A stretch of DNA of 64,000 nucleotides from Onthophagus taurus (GCF_036711975.1 NC_091975.1:4776501-4840500), one strand, 5' to 3'. Positions 25,801 through 36,589 are shown, counted from the first letter of the stretch. Numbers and translations: made by a program. The notes: generated by a model not told the origin, from the letters alone.

Positions 25801-26681
25801 AAACAAACACAATGAGTTCACCGATTATGACGCCTTTGGAAGTTCCGAGTACGAATAGTAAAAAAATCGGCGATGAAAGCGATATTTTAGATCAAGGCAC
25901 GAAAAATGTCGTTCTACCAATTACGATAACAGACCCGAGTATTTCTCAAACTGCGTCGCAACATCAACATCACCAAGTACTCGAAAATTTAGATTTGCCA
26001 CTTGCGATACAAGATCCGGGAATTTTAGTCACCTCTTCCGGTATGAATAGTCCGTCTTTCGTTTATTCACTTCCTACTTTAGACGATTCTGATATAAATC
26101 AAAAAAGTTTTTCAAGTTCAATATCGATGCCATTATTAACCGAGGAAGAAGACGCAAAAACTGAAACTTTAAATATTTCAGAATCAACATCGATATCGAC
26201 GCAAGAACAAGAAATCGAAAAAATGTTAACTTCATCCGAAGAAATTAAAAGTACAAATCAAGATGATGAACAAATCGAAAATCCGAATAAAAATATCTCT
26301 ACTAAGGAATCATCGTCATCATCATCACCATGCGAAAAGACTGAAGCTTACACTTTAAGACCCGAAATGTGTAGTTCATTGAGTGAACCGCCACCGGATA
26401 TGTTTGAATTTGCAATGGAAGAAAGAAATCCCACCGATTTAGATTCAACGTCGAATTCGGTTATTTCAAATTCGGATAATACGGATCCGGATAGAACGAC
26501 AGTTTGCAGTGATCTCAGTATAGAAGAGAGTGGTGGAGGGAAAGCTTCACCATTGAGCAGCAGTGGCGCTTCATCTGAAATTCCTGTACAACCCAGATTA
26601 ATTGTTAATTTGACAGCTGACAAAAGTTTCGAAGAAAACGGGAGGGGGGGAGAAGAAAGTTTCGAAAACGACGAGATATAA
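19817..26681 (+). CDS. Large PWWP-domain and zinc-finger chromatin protein
   Basis: Four exons (19817-19989, 20044-20120, 20602-20811, 20866-26681) join in phase to 2,091 residues. The last exon is a single 5.8-kb open frame. Residues about 12-75 form a PWWP domain (GTVVWVKLGSFWWPGEV, VKFFDEDSFQYI), a reader of methylated histone H3 tails and DNA. An AT-hook-like RGRGRP lies near residue 147, and one C2H2 finger (C-x2-C-x12-H-x3-H; FKCQSCDFRASRMEAIVMHH) near 203-221. The rest is disordered. There is a long acidic/Lys-rich middle (repeated NDKTDDDKTDDDKTD; many EEK/SDE runs), then a Lys/Pro/Gln-rich part. A Gln-rich stretch of SQNVSQ/LQENI-type units sits at residues about 1596-1672, and the C-terminus is Ser-rich and acidic. 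A nuclear chromatin or transcription role is inferred. I do not recognise the exact orthologue. Confidence 0.85.
20121..20601. other. Second intron of the PWWP gene with CTCF-like motifs
   Basis: This 481-bp intron is the longest of the gene and has no exon signal. It contains TATGGCGCCATCTATCAAC (20251-20269) and GGTGACATCTAGTGA (about 20433-20447), both close to the core shared by insect and vertebrate CTCF sites. Confidence 0.55.
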
Positions 26682-27439
26682 TTTTGCATTAAAATGATGA
26701 AATTCATCATTTTGGGTTGTAAATATATTTTGTACAGGAGTTTTTTAGATAAGCTTTTCGCAATACAATTCATTAATTTTTTGAAAACAACTATTCTCTT
26801 AAGAAAATACAATTAAAATAAAAACGTATTTCAATATCTATGTAAATAATATTGTTAACATATGTACTAAATGTACATAAATAATTGAAAGTTTAAAAAT
26901 TACACGAAAGATATATTTCGGAGAAAAAGATTTTTTTTGTTTGTTAAAAAAATATAATTACTTTTCGATTTTCGTTATATTATATATTTCATTATTATAC
27001 TTTAGCACATTTATATATTGATAGATCTATGCTAAATAATATCGTTTATGTTTAGATTAGATTGTTGTATATGTGTGTATGTGAGTACAAACTCTACAAT
27101 GAAAAAAAGTTTGGTTTTTTTGTGGACTTTAAAATTAGATTAAACTATATTATGGAGAAAATGAGATATGGCTACAGAATTGGTAAAAGGAATACATGAT
27201 TAATTTGTAAGGTTCTTTTTTTAGATGTTAAGATTAAATATATTTAGGAATATATCTTAGTTTTACTATTCTAATATTGTAGAATTTAATATAAATGAAT
27301 AAAAATTTTTGTTTTTAATATCAACAAAAACTTTAACATTCACCTTTTGTATACAAAATATATCAAGAACTACATCACGGTCGCGATCAACAATCAATTC
27401 TAGGTGTTTATTACCTTCGTTGGATTGTTGGTTATCGCC
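26682..27439 (+). other. Probable 3' UTR and flank of the PWWP gene
   Basis: AT-rich and without a reading frame. Candidate polyadenylation hexamers are AAAATAAAAACG near 26815 and GAATAAAAATTT near 27297. The region between them has few stops of interest and no RNA gene. Confidence 0.5.
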
Positions 27440-28470
27440 CATCTCAATGAAAAATCTACAACAATTTAGGGTTGAATAACAACTAAAACTATAACTAACA
27501 CTAGCATTGGAACTAACACTAATGCTAAACCCGAATTATTCTAGTTCTAGGTATAGTGTTAGTTCTAATTTTACACTTGCGCTGTCACTAGAACTAACAT
27601 TAGAACTAGAATCATTTGGGTTTAGCCGCACGTCTCTAAAGACGGCTAAACCCGAATGATTCTAGTTCTTGGTCTAGCTCTGCGTAACAATTAAAACTAG
27701 AACTAACACTAAACTTAGAACTAGAATCATTTGGGTTTAGCCGCACGTCTCTAAAGACGGCTAAACCCGAATGATTCTAGTTTTAGGTATAGTGTTAGTT
27801 CTAGTTTTATAGTTGCGCTGTCACTAGAACTAACATTAGAACTAGAAACATTTGGGTTTAGCCCAGATTAGTTCTTGGTCTAGCGCTGCATTACAATTAC
27901 AACTACAACTAGCGTTAGAACTAACACTAGACCTAGAAACAGTCGGGTTTCTCTAAACTTTAAAACCCAAAACTTACTAGTTCTAGTTCAATAAAACTAA
28001 GACTAGCATTAGAACTAACACTAGATCTTGAACTAGAAATAGTCGTGTTTCTCCAAACTTTAAAACCAAAAAAAATCGAAATCTAAAACTTTCTACTTCT
28101 ATGTCTAGTGTTGGTTCTAGTTTTAGTTCAATGAAACTAACACTAGATCTAGAAACAGTCGGGTTTTTCCAAACTTTAAAATCCAAAACTTTCTAGTTCA
28201 ATGAAACGAACACTAGCATTAGAACTAACACTAGACCTAGCTATAAAGTTCGAACCCCAAAAGTTTCTAGTTCTGTGTCTAGTGTTAATTCTAGTTTTAG
28301 TTCAATGAAAAATATACCACAATCTAACGCTGAATAACATTAGAACTAACACTAGATCTAGCAAAAAAGTTAGAAACTCAAAACTTTCTAGTTCTATGTC
28401 TAGTGTAATTCTAATTTTAGTTCAATGAAAAATATACCACAATCTAACGCTGAATAACAATTAAAACTAC
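27440..28470. repeat. One-kilobase ACTAACACTAGAACTAG-type minisatellite
   Basis: This is a long irregular array of short variants of AACTAACACTAGAACTAGAA and its complement TTCTAGTTCTA.GTGTTAGT. It is punctuated by the leader AATATACCACAATCTAACGC then TGAATAACA (about 28307-28340 and 28430-28465; a diverged copy at about 27446-27480). Both strands of the unit occur, so the array is partly palindromic. The same leader and array recur at 13080-13220 and 43770-43840, and a leaderless run lies at 450-500. This suggests a mobile unit carrying a variable minisatellite rather than a simple local expansion. Confidence 0.85.
27607..27779. repeat. Two copies of a strong hairpin inside the minisatellite
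   Basis: At 27607-27664 and again at 27722-27779 the sequence forms a stem of 22 bp with a single mismatch. One arm is TAGAATCATTTGGGTTTAGC plus CG, the other CGGCTAAACCCGAATGATTC plus TA, around a loop of CACGTCTCTAAAGA. The copies are 115 bp apart and nearly identical. Confidence 0.85.
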
Positions 28471-28697
28471 CCTGCTTGATTTTTACATCCTATAGACAAC
28501 TCTGGGAATACCCCAAGTTTATCTATGAACATGGAATAAAGCAAGAAATTGGGACAGGTATATTGGTTGAGGTTTTTTTTTTAAATAATTTAATGTTCCA
28601 ACAATAACATTTTAAAAATATACAAAAAATTAATTTATTTCTTTTAATCAACAAGATAAATACAAAAATAGCACCAATCATATCAAAAAACATCTTG

Positions 28698-29925
28698 TCA
28701 AATATCCTGTACATCTCCTTTACAATGAGCACAACACTTCACCTGATTATTTAGATATTTCTGCCCAGATCCCATTGAAAAGGCAGCCCCCATAACAGCA
28801 TTACATATTGCATCCGGTTTTGAATTTAAACTCACAGGATTTTTTAATAACTAAAAAAAAACTTTTCATTAACCAACAACAACGATAATAATAACTTACT
28901 TGAATAGATTTTAATTCCCCCATTGTATTAGAAGGTAAATCGCTTAAAAATTCTTTCCTTTTCAAATTAAAATCGCCGCCCATAACAAATTGTCCGATAT
29001 TCTCACTAAATCGATAATTAACAATTGATAAATCAATAATGTTGGTAGTTTTTAGTTTTGGTCCGTCTAATTTAAAATGATTATCATTAATTTCTTTTAA
29101 ATTAATCAAGGTTTTTAATAGAAATTTTCTTGTTTTACTTCTTTCTTCGATTAAAACTTTTAAATTTTCTTCTAAATGTTGTATTCTTTGGGTTAAAACC
29201 GATTTCCATCGAGCTAGTTCTTCAACCATTAAACTTGAAGCTAAAAATTTGCTTCTCCATACTTCACATTGCCCTGATAACCATTCCGTTTGTTCTTGGT
29301 GTGAAGTTAATCGGTTTGCTGAGTTTAAAAGCATCCGGGCTAATTGTAATTTATCTTCTGTTAAATGTTGAACTCTGGATTCTAAATCTTCACCAACAGC
29401 AGCTACTAATAAAGTTTTTAATTCGCTGTTAACTTGAGCTTGAAATTTTAATTGATTCTCTAAATGAGAATTAGTCTCCCTTAAATTTTTTATATCTTTA
29501 TCATACCCTTCTTTTTCTTGTTCCCATTGTTTCCTTGTAATAATCTCATCCTTATTTTCAATCGCTTCCAATTTAATTTTATCCATTTCTAAAGTTCGCA
29601 TTTCGGTCATTTGAGTAACCAATTCGTGAATGTCAATGTTATTTTTATCTTTAATAACTTTTAATTGTTTTTTAACCGGAATTATTGGTCCAACAGCTCC
29701 TTTGAAAGGTTCGTAAGGAATGAATTTTGGTTCTTTTCTTTTACTCGTTAAGTATTTCGGCTTCTTAATTTCTTTTGGCACATACTTTGGGATGACTATA
29801 GTTACTTTTCCTTGGGGTTTAACAGGTTTCATTGCTTTTAATATTGCTTTGGATGACCTTAATTTTAATTGGAATGGAATGTTTTCGTTGGCTGAATCTG
29901 TTAAAGCTATTAAAGCGTTATCCAT
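28698..29925 (-). CDS. BLZF1: Golgin-45 (BLZF1), Golgi stacking tether
   Basis: Two exons (29925-28900 and 28850-28698) give 392 residues, close to human golgin-45 (400). The N-terminal part is basic and proline-containing (IPKYVPKEIKKPKYL). A central coiled coil spans residues about 95-270 (LRETNSHLENQLKFQAQVNSELKTLL, TEDKLQLARMLLNSANRL, QTEWLSGQCEVWRSKFLASSL). The extreme C-terminus ends CCAHCKGDVQDI. In mammals the golgin-45 C-terminus binds the GRASP55 PDZ domain, and its two cysteines share a zinc ion with GRASP55 residues; the C-x2-C and the terminal hydrophobic residue are both kept here. The gene is head-to-head with mRpS24. Confidence 0.88.
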
Positions 29926-30323
29926 TCCATCGCCTAATGTTCTTTCTGTTCAATTTAATTGCAGAATTAATGATAACGATGAAATTATGCGAATAAATAC
30001 GTACCTAAAGACATTCTTTTTGTATTTAATTGGATTTATTAAAAATTGTGTAAAAAGATTATTTTGACAGTTATTTCTTAACCTAATTTTTGTAACCAAC
30101 CTAAATTTAAACGTCAGTTTTCGAATTATTATGTTGAAAAAGTTATGAGAAATTTATTTATAATAAATAACTGATAAGAGTTACGAAATGTTATTTACTA
30201 ATTGCAGTAGATAACAGAACTAAAAAATGATACGATTAAATTATATACTTGGTGATTTTAGAATTTTTATGTTACCATCTTGTTCTATCATTTCTAACCT
30301 AAAAATTTTGTACTGTCTCAAAA
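29926..30323. promoter_or_regulatory. Bidirectional promoter region golgin-45 / mRpS24
   Basis: The divergent start codons are 398 bp apart with only AT-rich sequence between. TAACCTAA-type motifs occur near 30080, 30100 and 30297. No TATA box is evident. The role is inferred from arrangement. Confidence 0.55.
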
Positions 30324-30930
30324 ATGTCTTTAATTAACCTAAAAAATGTAAATGAATTTTAAATCGACTTCGTTTAAATTAATTTAATCTGTTTTAGCTT
30401 CTTTTAAGCACACCAAAGCTTCAAACTCTTCAAATATGTGCGCTACACACAACAAACGTTTGTAATAAAGTGCAAACCGCTCGATATAAAGTAACTACAA
30501 AGAAAGATTTTCCCCTTACGTATGAAATGGCTAATAAACCGCATGATATTGCACATAGAAAATCGTGGAATTCCTGGAATACTTGTATAATAATTTATAT
30601 TTGTTATGAAAACTTGTAGTTTAAAGAATTTTTTTTATAGCAAATATTGAAGGTGGTTTGCGACCTTCCGAGACGGCTGTAGAAGACGTTTTCATTCGAA
30701 AATTTATGGCTGGAACGTGGCACGATTTATTTGCTAGTGAAGTTATAATTAAAAGACAGCATAACATGATTAGAATTGCTGGGATTATTAAACAAGTCAT
30801 TACTTCGAGGAAAGTTTATTTCTTGATTGGTTATACGGAGGAAATGTTGAGTTTTTGGTTACAATGTCCTGTTAAAATCGAATTGCAAAGTATTGGTGAT
30901 AAAAAAGAAATGGTTTTTAAATATATTTAA
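30324..30930 (+). CDS. mRpS24: Mitochondrial small ribosomal subunit protein uS3m (mRpS24)
   Basis: Three exons (30324-30347, 30398-30584, 30641-30930) join in phase to 166 residues, the usual length of MRPS24 (167 in human). The first exon encodes only MSLINLKN. The family signature is clear: DFPLTYEMANKPHDIAHRKSW (human PHLIAHRKGW), TAVEDVFIRKFMAGTW, SRKVYFLIGYTEEMLSFW, CPVKIELQ, ending VFKYI. The N-terminus is poor in acidic residues, fitting import into mitochondria. The protein is a structural component of the mitoribosomal small subunit. The start was chosen because it alone gives a short exon with a clean donor (AAT|GTAAAT) in the right phase. Confidence 0.93.
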
Positions 30931-32430
30931 ATTGTAGAAATTAGTTATAAATAATTAAGTTGATTTTAACAGATTTTTTATTTTATAACCTATAAAATTC
31001 AAACTACCTAGTAAGTTTCCATGGGACTATTTACGTTTTAATCAAAGTGTAGAGGCGATTCCGTTTTAATTAAACGTAGACCCGCGACCTGATGGTAATT
31101 ACCATCTCGTATCGGACATTAAGTTTAACAGCATGTAGTTAGCATATTGTTAAGGTAACAAAGGTCCCTGTAATGCGCTTGTAAATATACAAACGGATCT
31201 TTCGCTTTCCTTCATTCCAACCATTTATGGTTATACAAAGTATTAATAAACAAAATTTTTTATTATAACCATGTTGTATGTTACTTGAGTTGGAATAAAG
31301 AGATTCTGATGTACTCTCATTAAAAGATCACAGTGTTATTTTGCTAGCTTTTACTAGAATTTTGCTAAAATTTTGCTTAATGAGTGATGGATTAAAGGAT
31401 TTTGAGTGTGAGGTCTTGGGTTGGAAGTGTGTGAAGTGATTTATTAAAAACAGAGAATACCCAATATAAAGAACTTAAGAAATATCCAAAGAAAATTTAA
31501 CTTGAGGATAAGTCGTGGTAAACACGATCGATAGACTCGTTTTCGAATTGATCCTATACAATTTTCTAAGCCGGTAGAATTGAAAGGAATCGTCCCCGAT
31601 GTCAGAATTGCTTCAATCTCGAAGCCAATTTACACGGTTTGCACAACAAGACCTCTTATATAGTACTCACAATAGAAAAATCCGCAACGCAAAAAATCCT
31701 ACTTTAAAAAAATTGAGTCGTAAAACAAATTTGTTGTGATTTCTTAAAATTGTTGCAAAAAAATGGAGCCGATAAAACGGCAAAAAGTTGCTACATCAAT
31801 TGTGGGTTTATCTTTTTATATAGCATCCCTCGTTTGCTGCGATTGTTCCATAATCAGAAAGCAATCACCGCGTATTGTGTTTTCGTTGCATTATCGAGCT
31901 TTCTATATCTATCATCGTTATCGATTTCTTAAATTGTTGCGGTTAAATATTTTTATTAATTAAAGTTAAAATTCCCATCACGTTTTAAAGTTGGTACGGA
32001 TTTTAAGAAAAAGGGGGTCATCGCAGAATAGAGATTCAAATCGGATGGTCAGCGGAGCAGAATAAACTCATTAGAGATTGCACAGAAAAATAGACGGGTT
32101 GGGGGGGATCAGTTCGCATTCGTCGAAATATTCAGCGCGTGCTGGTCCGAAGGGAAGCAAGTAGCAGCAGTAGCTATCCTACACATTCACAGTTCATTAG
32201 ACTCTTTTCAGGATGGTAAACTTGCAGTCACTGATCAGGCCATTCATACCAGAGCGCGAATTTCACCGAAAAGAACTTCTCTCAGATCAAGGCCCCTTCT
32301 AACAACCGACCAATTCTCTGAACCAATTTTATTAAAACTTTTCTGTACGAACTAGAAATTTAATTGTTTACTACGTGGCAAGTTTTATATCGAAAAATAA
32401 AATTCTTTTAATAATTCCTCGAAAATCGTT
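30931..32430. other. Gene-free interval between mRpS24 and the phosphatase cluster
   Basis: No exon or RNA gene is supported. Short frames near 31750-31963 have no family resemblance. A G-rich tract GGGTTGGGGGGGATC lies at about 32097-32111, and a purine-rich patch at about 32150-32172. Confidence 0.5.
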
Positions 32431-33911
32431 TTATTTATAGTTCGCATCAATGTTTTCTACAAATTCCTTAAATTCGAGCGGATTTTTGTTCCATAATTGC
32501 AATAAAATCGTGTAAGGCTTATTCGCCAGTTTATATAAACCCTAAAAAAGTTAAAATTATTTCTAAATCATTTAGTTTTCAATTTTATATTAATACCTTT
32601 ATATAAACTTCATCATCAAATTGGTGCACCTCCAAAATCACACATGATCCATACTGAGGAATATGCGTTGGTTTGAATGAATTCAAAGCAATCAAAGTGT
32701 GTGCTATGTTTACTTCATGTCCTGAATAAACGTACATTAACACTGCTGCATCTTTCTTTTCAAGCTTCGATTTGGTGTCGTGGATAATTTTATCTGTTAA
32801 AGGTTCTGGAAGGAAAAAGTACAAGTTTTTTTTTCGTTTTTTTTTATCATGTCTTTTTAATATACTTAAAACTAACGTTCTTAGTTGTGAAGTAGCACAA
32901 GTGTGAACGTAGTATGTAGACGCGATCTCTTCCATAGGGTTCGGAAAGATTTTCTTGGTCCATTCAGGAATTTCTATGCCAAGTTCAACCTGCAAAACGC
33001 AAAAACGATCAAATAACTGAATTTCATTGAATTTAATTTAATACTTGCATGATTAATTGAAAATAAAGCAACCAAACATCTTTAATCGTTTCAATCTTTT
33101 TCTTGGAATGTTTTTCTATGTATTTTACTAAGTCTAAATTTTTCTTTCGAAAATTAAATTTCTTTTGATATTCTCTATAAGCGATTTTATAATTCGGATT
33201 GAAAGTGAATGCTTGTAAAATCTAAAATGACGATTTTAATTAAACAATTTTATTGATGCGGTTAAATTTACGCTATCGTGTTCTATATTTGTTGTAATAT
33301 AAGGAATTGGTTGCCATAATAATGCGGGATCCCACACTAACTTATTTGTTGGTGGATATAAACCGGCTAAAAATAATTGTAAACTACATTGAGTGCGGTC
33401 CACGCATGTCGTTCTCGCTTGTATAACTCCGGGAAAATATTCCCCCAAGAAATTATTATAATTCTGTCTAATAAATTGCCCCAATTTATACATTGTTTCC
33501 TTTCCTGCCTAAAAAATTTATTAAATTAATTTCCAAATAACTCCTTTAAAGCTTCATAACTTGCATTTGTAAGTTGGCCAGGTCCATAAGGTTTATATCC
33601 AGTTTCTTGGACATCATCTTTATAGGCATGAGCTGCTGGTGTTCGATTTCCATGCCTGAAAATCTATTTTACCAAAAACGATTTTTAAGCAAATTCAAAA
33701 ATTTTATTAATTTCGAATTTACCACGTGAATTAGTTTAAGGGTCGAATTTGTCAATTCTGATGGATCTGAAATGAAATATTTTTAAAAAATATGATTTAT
33801 AAACAATTCATATTAAAGAAAAAATAATGGGTAGAAAGATATTAATTACTATGTTGTAAATCATATACCTTTAAACGATTTCGACGAAAATTTTTGACAC
33901 TGTTTCAACAT
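32431..33911 (-). CDS. Divergent histidine acid phosphatase (HAP1)
   Basis: Eight exons (33911-33869, 33766-33723, 33663-33565, 33508-33272, 33221-33045, 32989-32866, 32805-32597, 32541-32431) join in phase to 347 residues. The catalytic loop RHGNRTP is intact, and family blocks GYKPYGPGQLTN, DRTQCSLQLFLAGLYPP and GSCVILEVH are clear. It is odd in several ways. The proton-donor motif SGHD is SGHE. The N-terminal exon (MLKQCQKFSSKSFK) is not hydrophobic, so no signal peptide is seen. The Asp/His-Ser-Cys-Pro motif of other members is missing. The usual C-terminal cysteine pair is replaced by KPYTILLQLWNKNPLEFKEF. The intron after LTN uses a GC donor (GCAAGT). The intron 32865-32806 (acceptor TTTTTCCTTCCAG) restores alignment to the family. 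The first exon is the least certain part. Confidence 0.78.
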
Positions 33912-34039
33912 TCTCCGATAAAATTTGAAGCGAATGTGTCACTTTCAAAGATTAATATGACAAATTTATTAATCAATTTAATTTTATTAAACATATTGTG
34001 ATCTATAAATAAATTTCTCGCAATTTGCGAGGCTAAAGC

Positions 34040-34405
34040 TCTTCAAATATGTATAAAGTATGTCCCAAATATGCCCAAAGGTTCCAAAATGTATTCAAAA
34101 CATGTTCAAATATGTCGATGTTGATCAAAATGTGTATAAATGTACCCAAAAGTCTCAAAATATGTCTACAAGTGTCCAAAGGTACCCATAGGTCTTAAAA
34201 TATATCTAAATCATGCTAAAGTGTATCCAAAAGTGTGTCTAAATGTGCCCAAAAGTCTCAAAATACGTCCAAAGTATATCAAAATGAACCCAAACGTGTG
34301 AAAAGGTCACAAAATGTGCCTAAAACTCTCAAAATACGTCCAAAGTATGTCCAAATGTCTCTAACTATCCCAAAATGTATCCAAAAGTCTTAAAATATGT
34401 ACTAA
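34040..34405. repeat. Degenerate short tandem repeat (TGTCCCAAAA-like, about 11-14 bp)
   Basis: About 30 diverged units resemble TATGTCCAAA / TGTGCCCAAA / GTCTCAAAA. The unit length drifts, so this is an old minisatellite between HAP1 and HAP2. Confidence 0.8.
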
Positions 34406-34954
34406 AATGTTCAACTCAAAAATTCAATGTTACTCTTATAATGTTTTTATTTAGAATTCTTCAGTGATCATCTTTATGCTTACGATATTAATATGACACA
34501 TAGTTTAAAAGTTAAAAAATTAGTGCCACATAAAAATTGGGAAAGTCGAGTTGGGTATATTTTATTTGTAACTAAAAATTGGTAAACAAATGTTTAAAAA
34601 ATTCGTCAACAATTATATCAATGACATTGGCATAACAACTGTAATAGTTCATAAAATACGTCATAAATTTGTTTTAGTGTTAGTCATAATCTTGCTTCCT
34701 TTCCAAAACGATTATGTTATCGTCTAAATTCATAGTAAAATGTATCAGAAACAGTTTATCAGCGTCATCGTAAACAAGCTTGCATTTATTGAAATTCCGC
34801 ACTTGCGTATAATAGTATAACCACAAATAGTAAAAAACACACTCGAAGGTCGCGATGGCATAACAAAGAAAATCATAAAAATGTTAAATACATTGAAATA
34901 GTTTGTGGTGAAGTAGTTAAAAAAGTTTGAAGTAATTGATTGGAATGAAAGAAG

Positions 34955-36233
34955 ATGATGGTGGTTAAGTTTGTGATTTTTTTCGCATTGGTTTATTATT
35001 GTGATTGTTCTTCATCGAAACATTCGATTCATTCAGATAATTCTAGAAAACAAAACGAAGATGGACTTTACTTAGTTCACGTTGTAAGTAAATTACGAAA
35101 GGATTTTGGTTATTTTTAATGATGGATTTAGATTTGTAGGCACGGTGATAGAACACCAAGACTCACTTATGCTCAAGATCCATATAAAAACCAACGATAT
35201 TATCCCGTTGGGTTAGGACAACTAACAAAAGTAAGTTGTAAAAATTACAAAAATTATAAAAACTATTCATTTATTAATTCAAGAATGGAAAACAACGAAT
35301 GTATAACGTTGGAATTGCCTTAAAGAAACGTTATCAAGAATTCCTCGGAAACTTCTACCTCCCATGGCAAGTTAAAATAAGATCATCATCATTGGATCGC
35401 ACTCAAATGACAGCCCAACTAGTAATGGCTGGAATGTATCCACCAAAAACGGCTCAAATTTGGAATAAAAATTTAACTTGGCAACCAATTTCAATGGAAA
35501 TTCTTCCATATAAACAAGATCGCGTAAGATTTCATTTAAATCACCTTTAAATTATATAAAACAACGCCAATTTTAGATATTCTTAGCTGATCATTCTTGC
35601 CCGAAATTCAACAACCTTCTAAAAGAAAACATCCAACACGCAAAAGAATCCGGGAAATTCAATAAATACGAGTACATGTTCAAAAATCTTCGGAAACACA
35701 CCGGACAAAACGTTCAAACGCCCGAAGACGTTTTAAGAATTTACGATACGTTAATGTGCCAAAAAGAATGGGGTTTAAAATTACCGTCGTGGGCCGATAA
35801 TTATTTCTTAGAAACGATGAAAGACGTCGCTGAAACGTATTGGAACGATTACGTCCCAACATCGGAAATAAAAAAACTCAACATCGGGGCAATGTTAAAG
35901 AAAATCAACGACGACATTTCAAATAAAATAAAAGGAGATCCAAATTCAAAAGAGATGAAATTTTATTTGTGGTCTGGACACGACTCAAATTTAGTCGCAT
36001 TGTTGCAAACTCTGGGTGCTTATGATGGGTATATAGTTCCGTATGGAGCGCATATCATTATCGAGGTTCATAAAAAGGGTAAAGGGCACGTTGTAAAAGT
36101 GTTTTATCAGAATAATAAAGAAAAAGAACCGAAACTTTTACGGCTAGATGGATGTTCTTCGAAAACGTGCGATTATAATGATTTTGTTGATTATTTTAAA
36201 AAATATTTTCTTGATGCCGATGAAAATTGTTAA
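34955..36233 (+). CDS. Secreted histidine acid phosphatase (HAP2)
   Basis: Four exons (34955-35083, 35132-35230, 35284-35523, 35577-36233) give 374 residues in phase. A signal peptide starts MMVVKFVIFFALVYYCDC. The catalytic loop ICRHGDRTP (Arg-His nucleophile) starts exon 2 and the acid motif SGHDSN is in exon 4. Other family blocks are GLGQLTKNGKQRMYNVG, LDRTQMTAQLVMAGMYPP, HSCPKFN and YGAHIIIEVH, with a C-terminal cysteine pair (GCSSKTC). These enzymes are lysosomal or secreted phosphomonoesterases; insect relatives occur in saliva and venom, called venom acid phosphatase Acph-1-like. The start was chosen over an earlier ATG at 34945, which soon meets a stop. An AATAAA hexamer lies near 36271. 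Confidence 0.94.
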
Positions 36234-36589
36234 TAGTTAATAATATTACCTTTTTTTGTATGATTATTTAAATAAAGATTATTGGTTATTATTGGATTTG
36301 TATCCCTATCTTAACTTTTCGCTAACTTTAAGCAACTAGTCATACTAAAAGGTGGTGACTAATTAAATTAAGATTAATAATAATCAAATTGTATTGGGCA
36401 TAAATTGCAATATAAATCGTAATGGGTGATTGTAATAATACATAATATTTATATTTTTATATTTTTCGTTGTGTTTTATGTATTAAGTTAATCAACCCAA
36501 GTCGTAAATTCCTTCTCCTACGTTTAGTCAGGGACGTTTGCGGCCGAGACGCTACAACATGTTTGTACTGAACATAACTTTGCAATTTT

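Noticed and set aside
27983-28186. A 67-codon minus-strand frame in the minisatellite
   Set aside because: It is a translation of the ACTAGAACTAAC repeat units (VLVLMLVLVL tail) and has no protein-like features.
27440-28470. CRISPR array
   Set aside because: Repeats are short and variable without unique spacers of constant length, and the sequence is a eukaryotic nuclear genome.
31750-31963. Overlapping small frames between mRpS24 and HAP1
   Set aside because: Both are short, in different phases over the same bases and without any recognisable feature.
32806-32865. Reading HAP1 straight through this segment as an Arg/Lys-rich insertion
   Set aside because: A GTATAT donor and a TTCCTTCCAG acceptor remove the segment in phase and restore alignment (LRTLVLKPLTDKI) with the other phosphatases.
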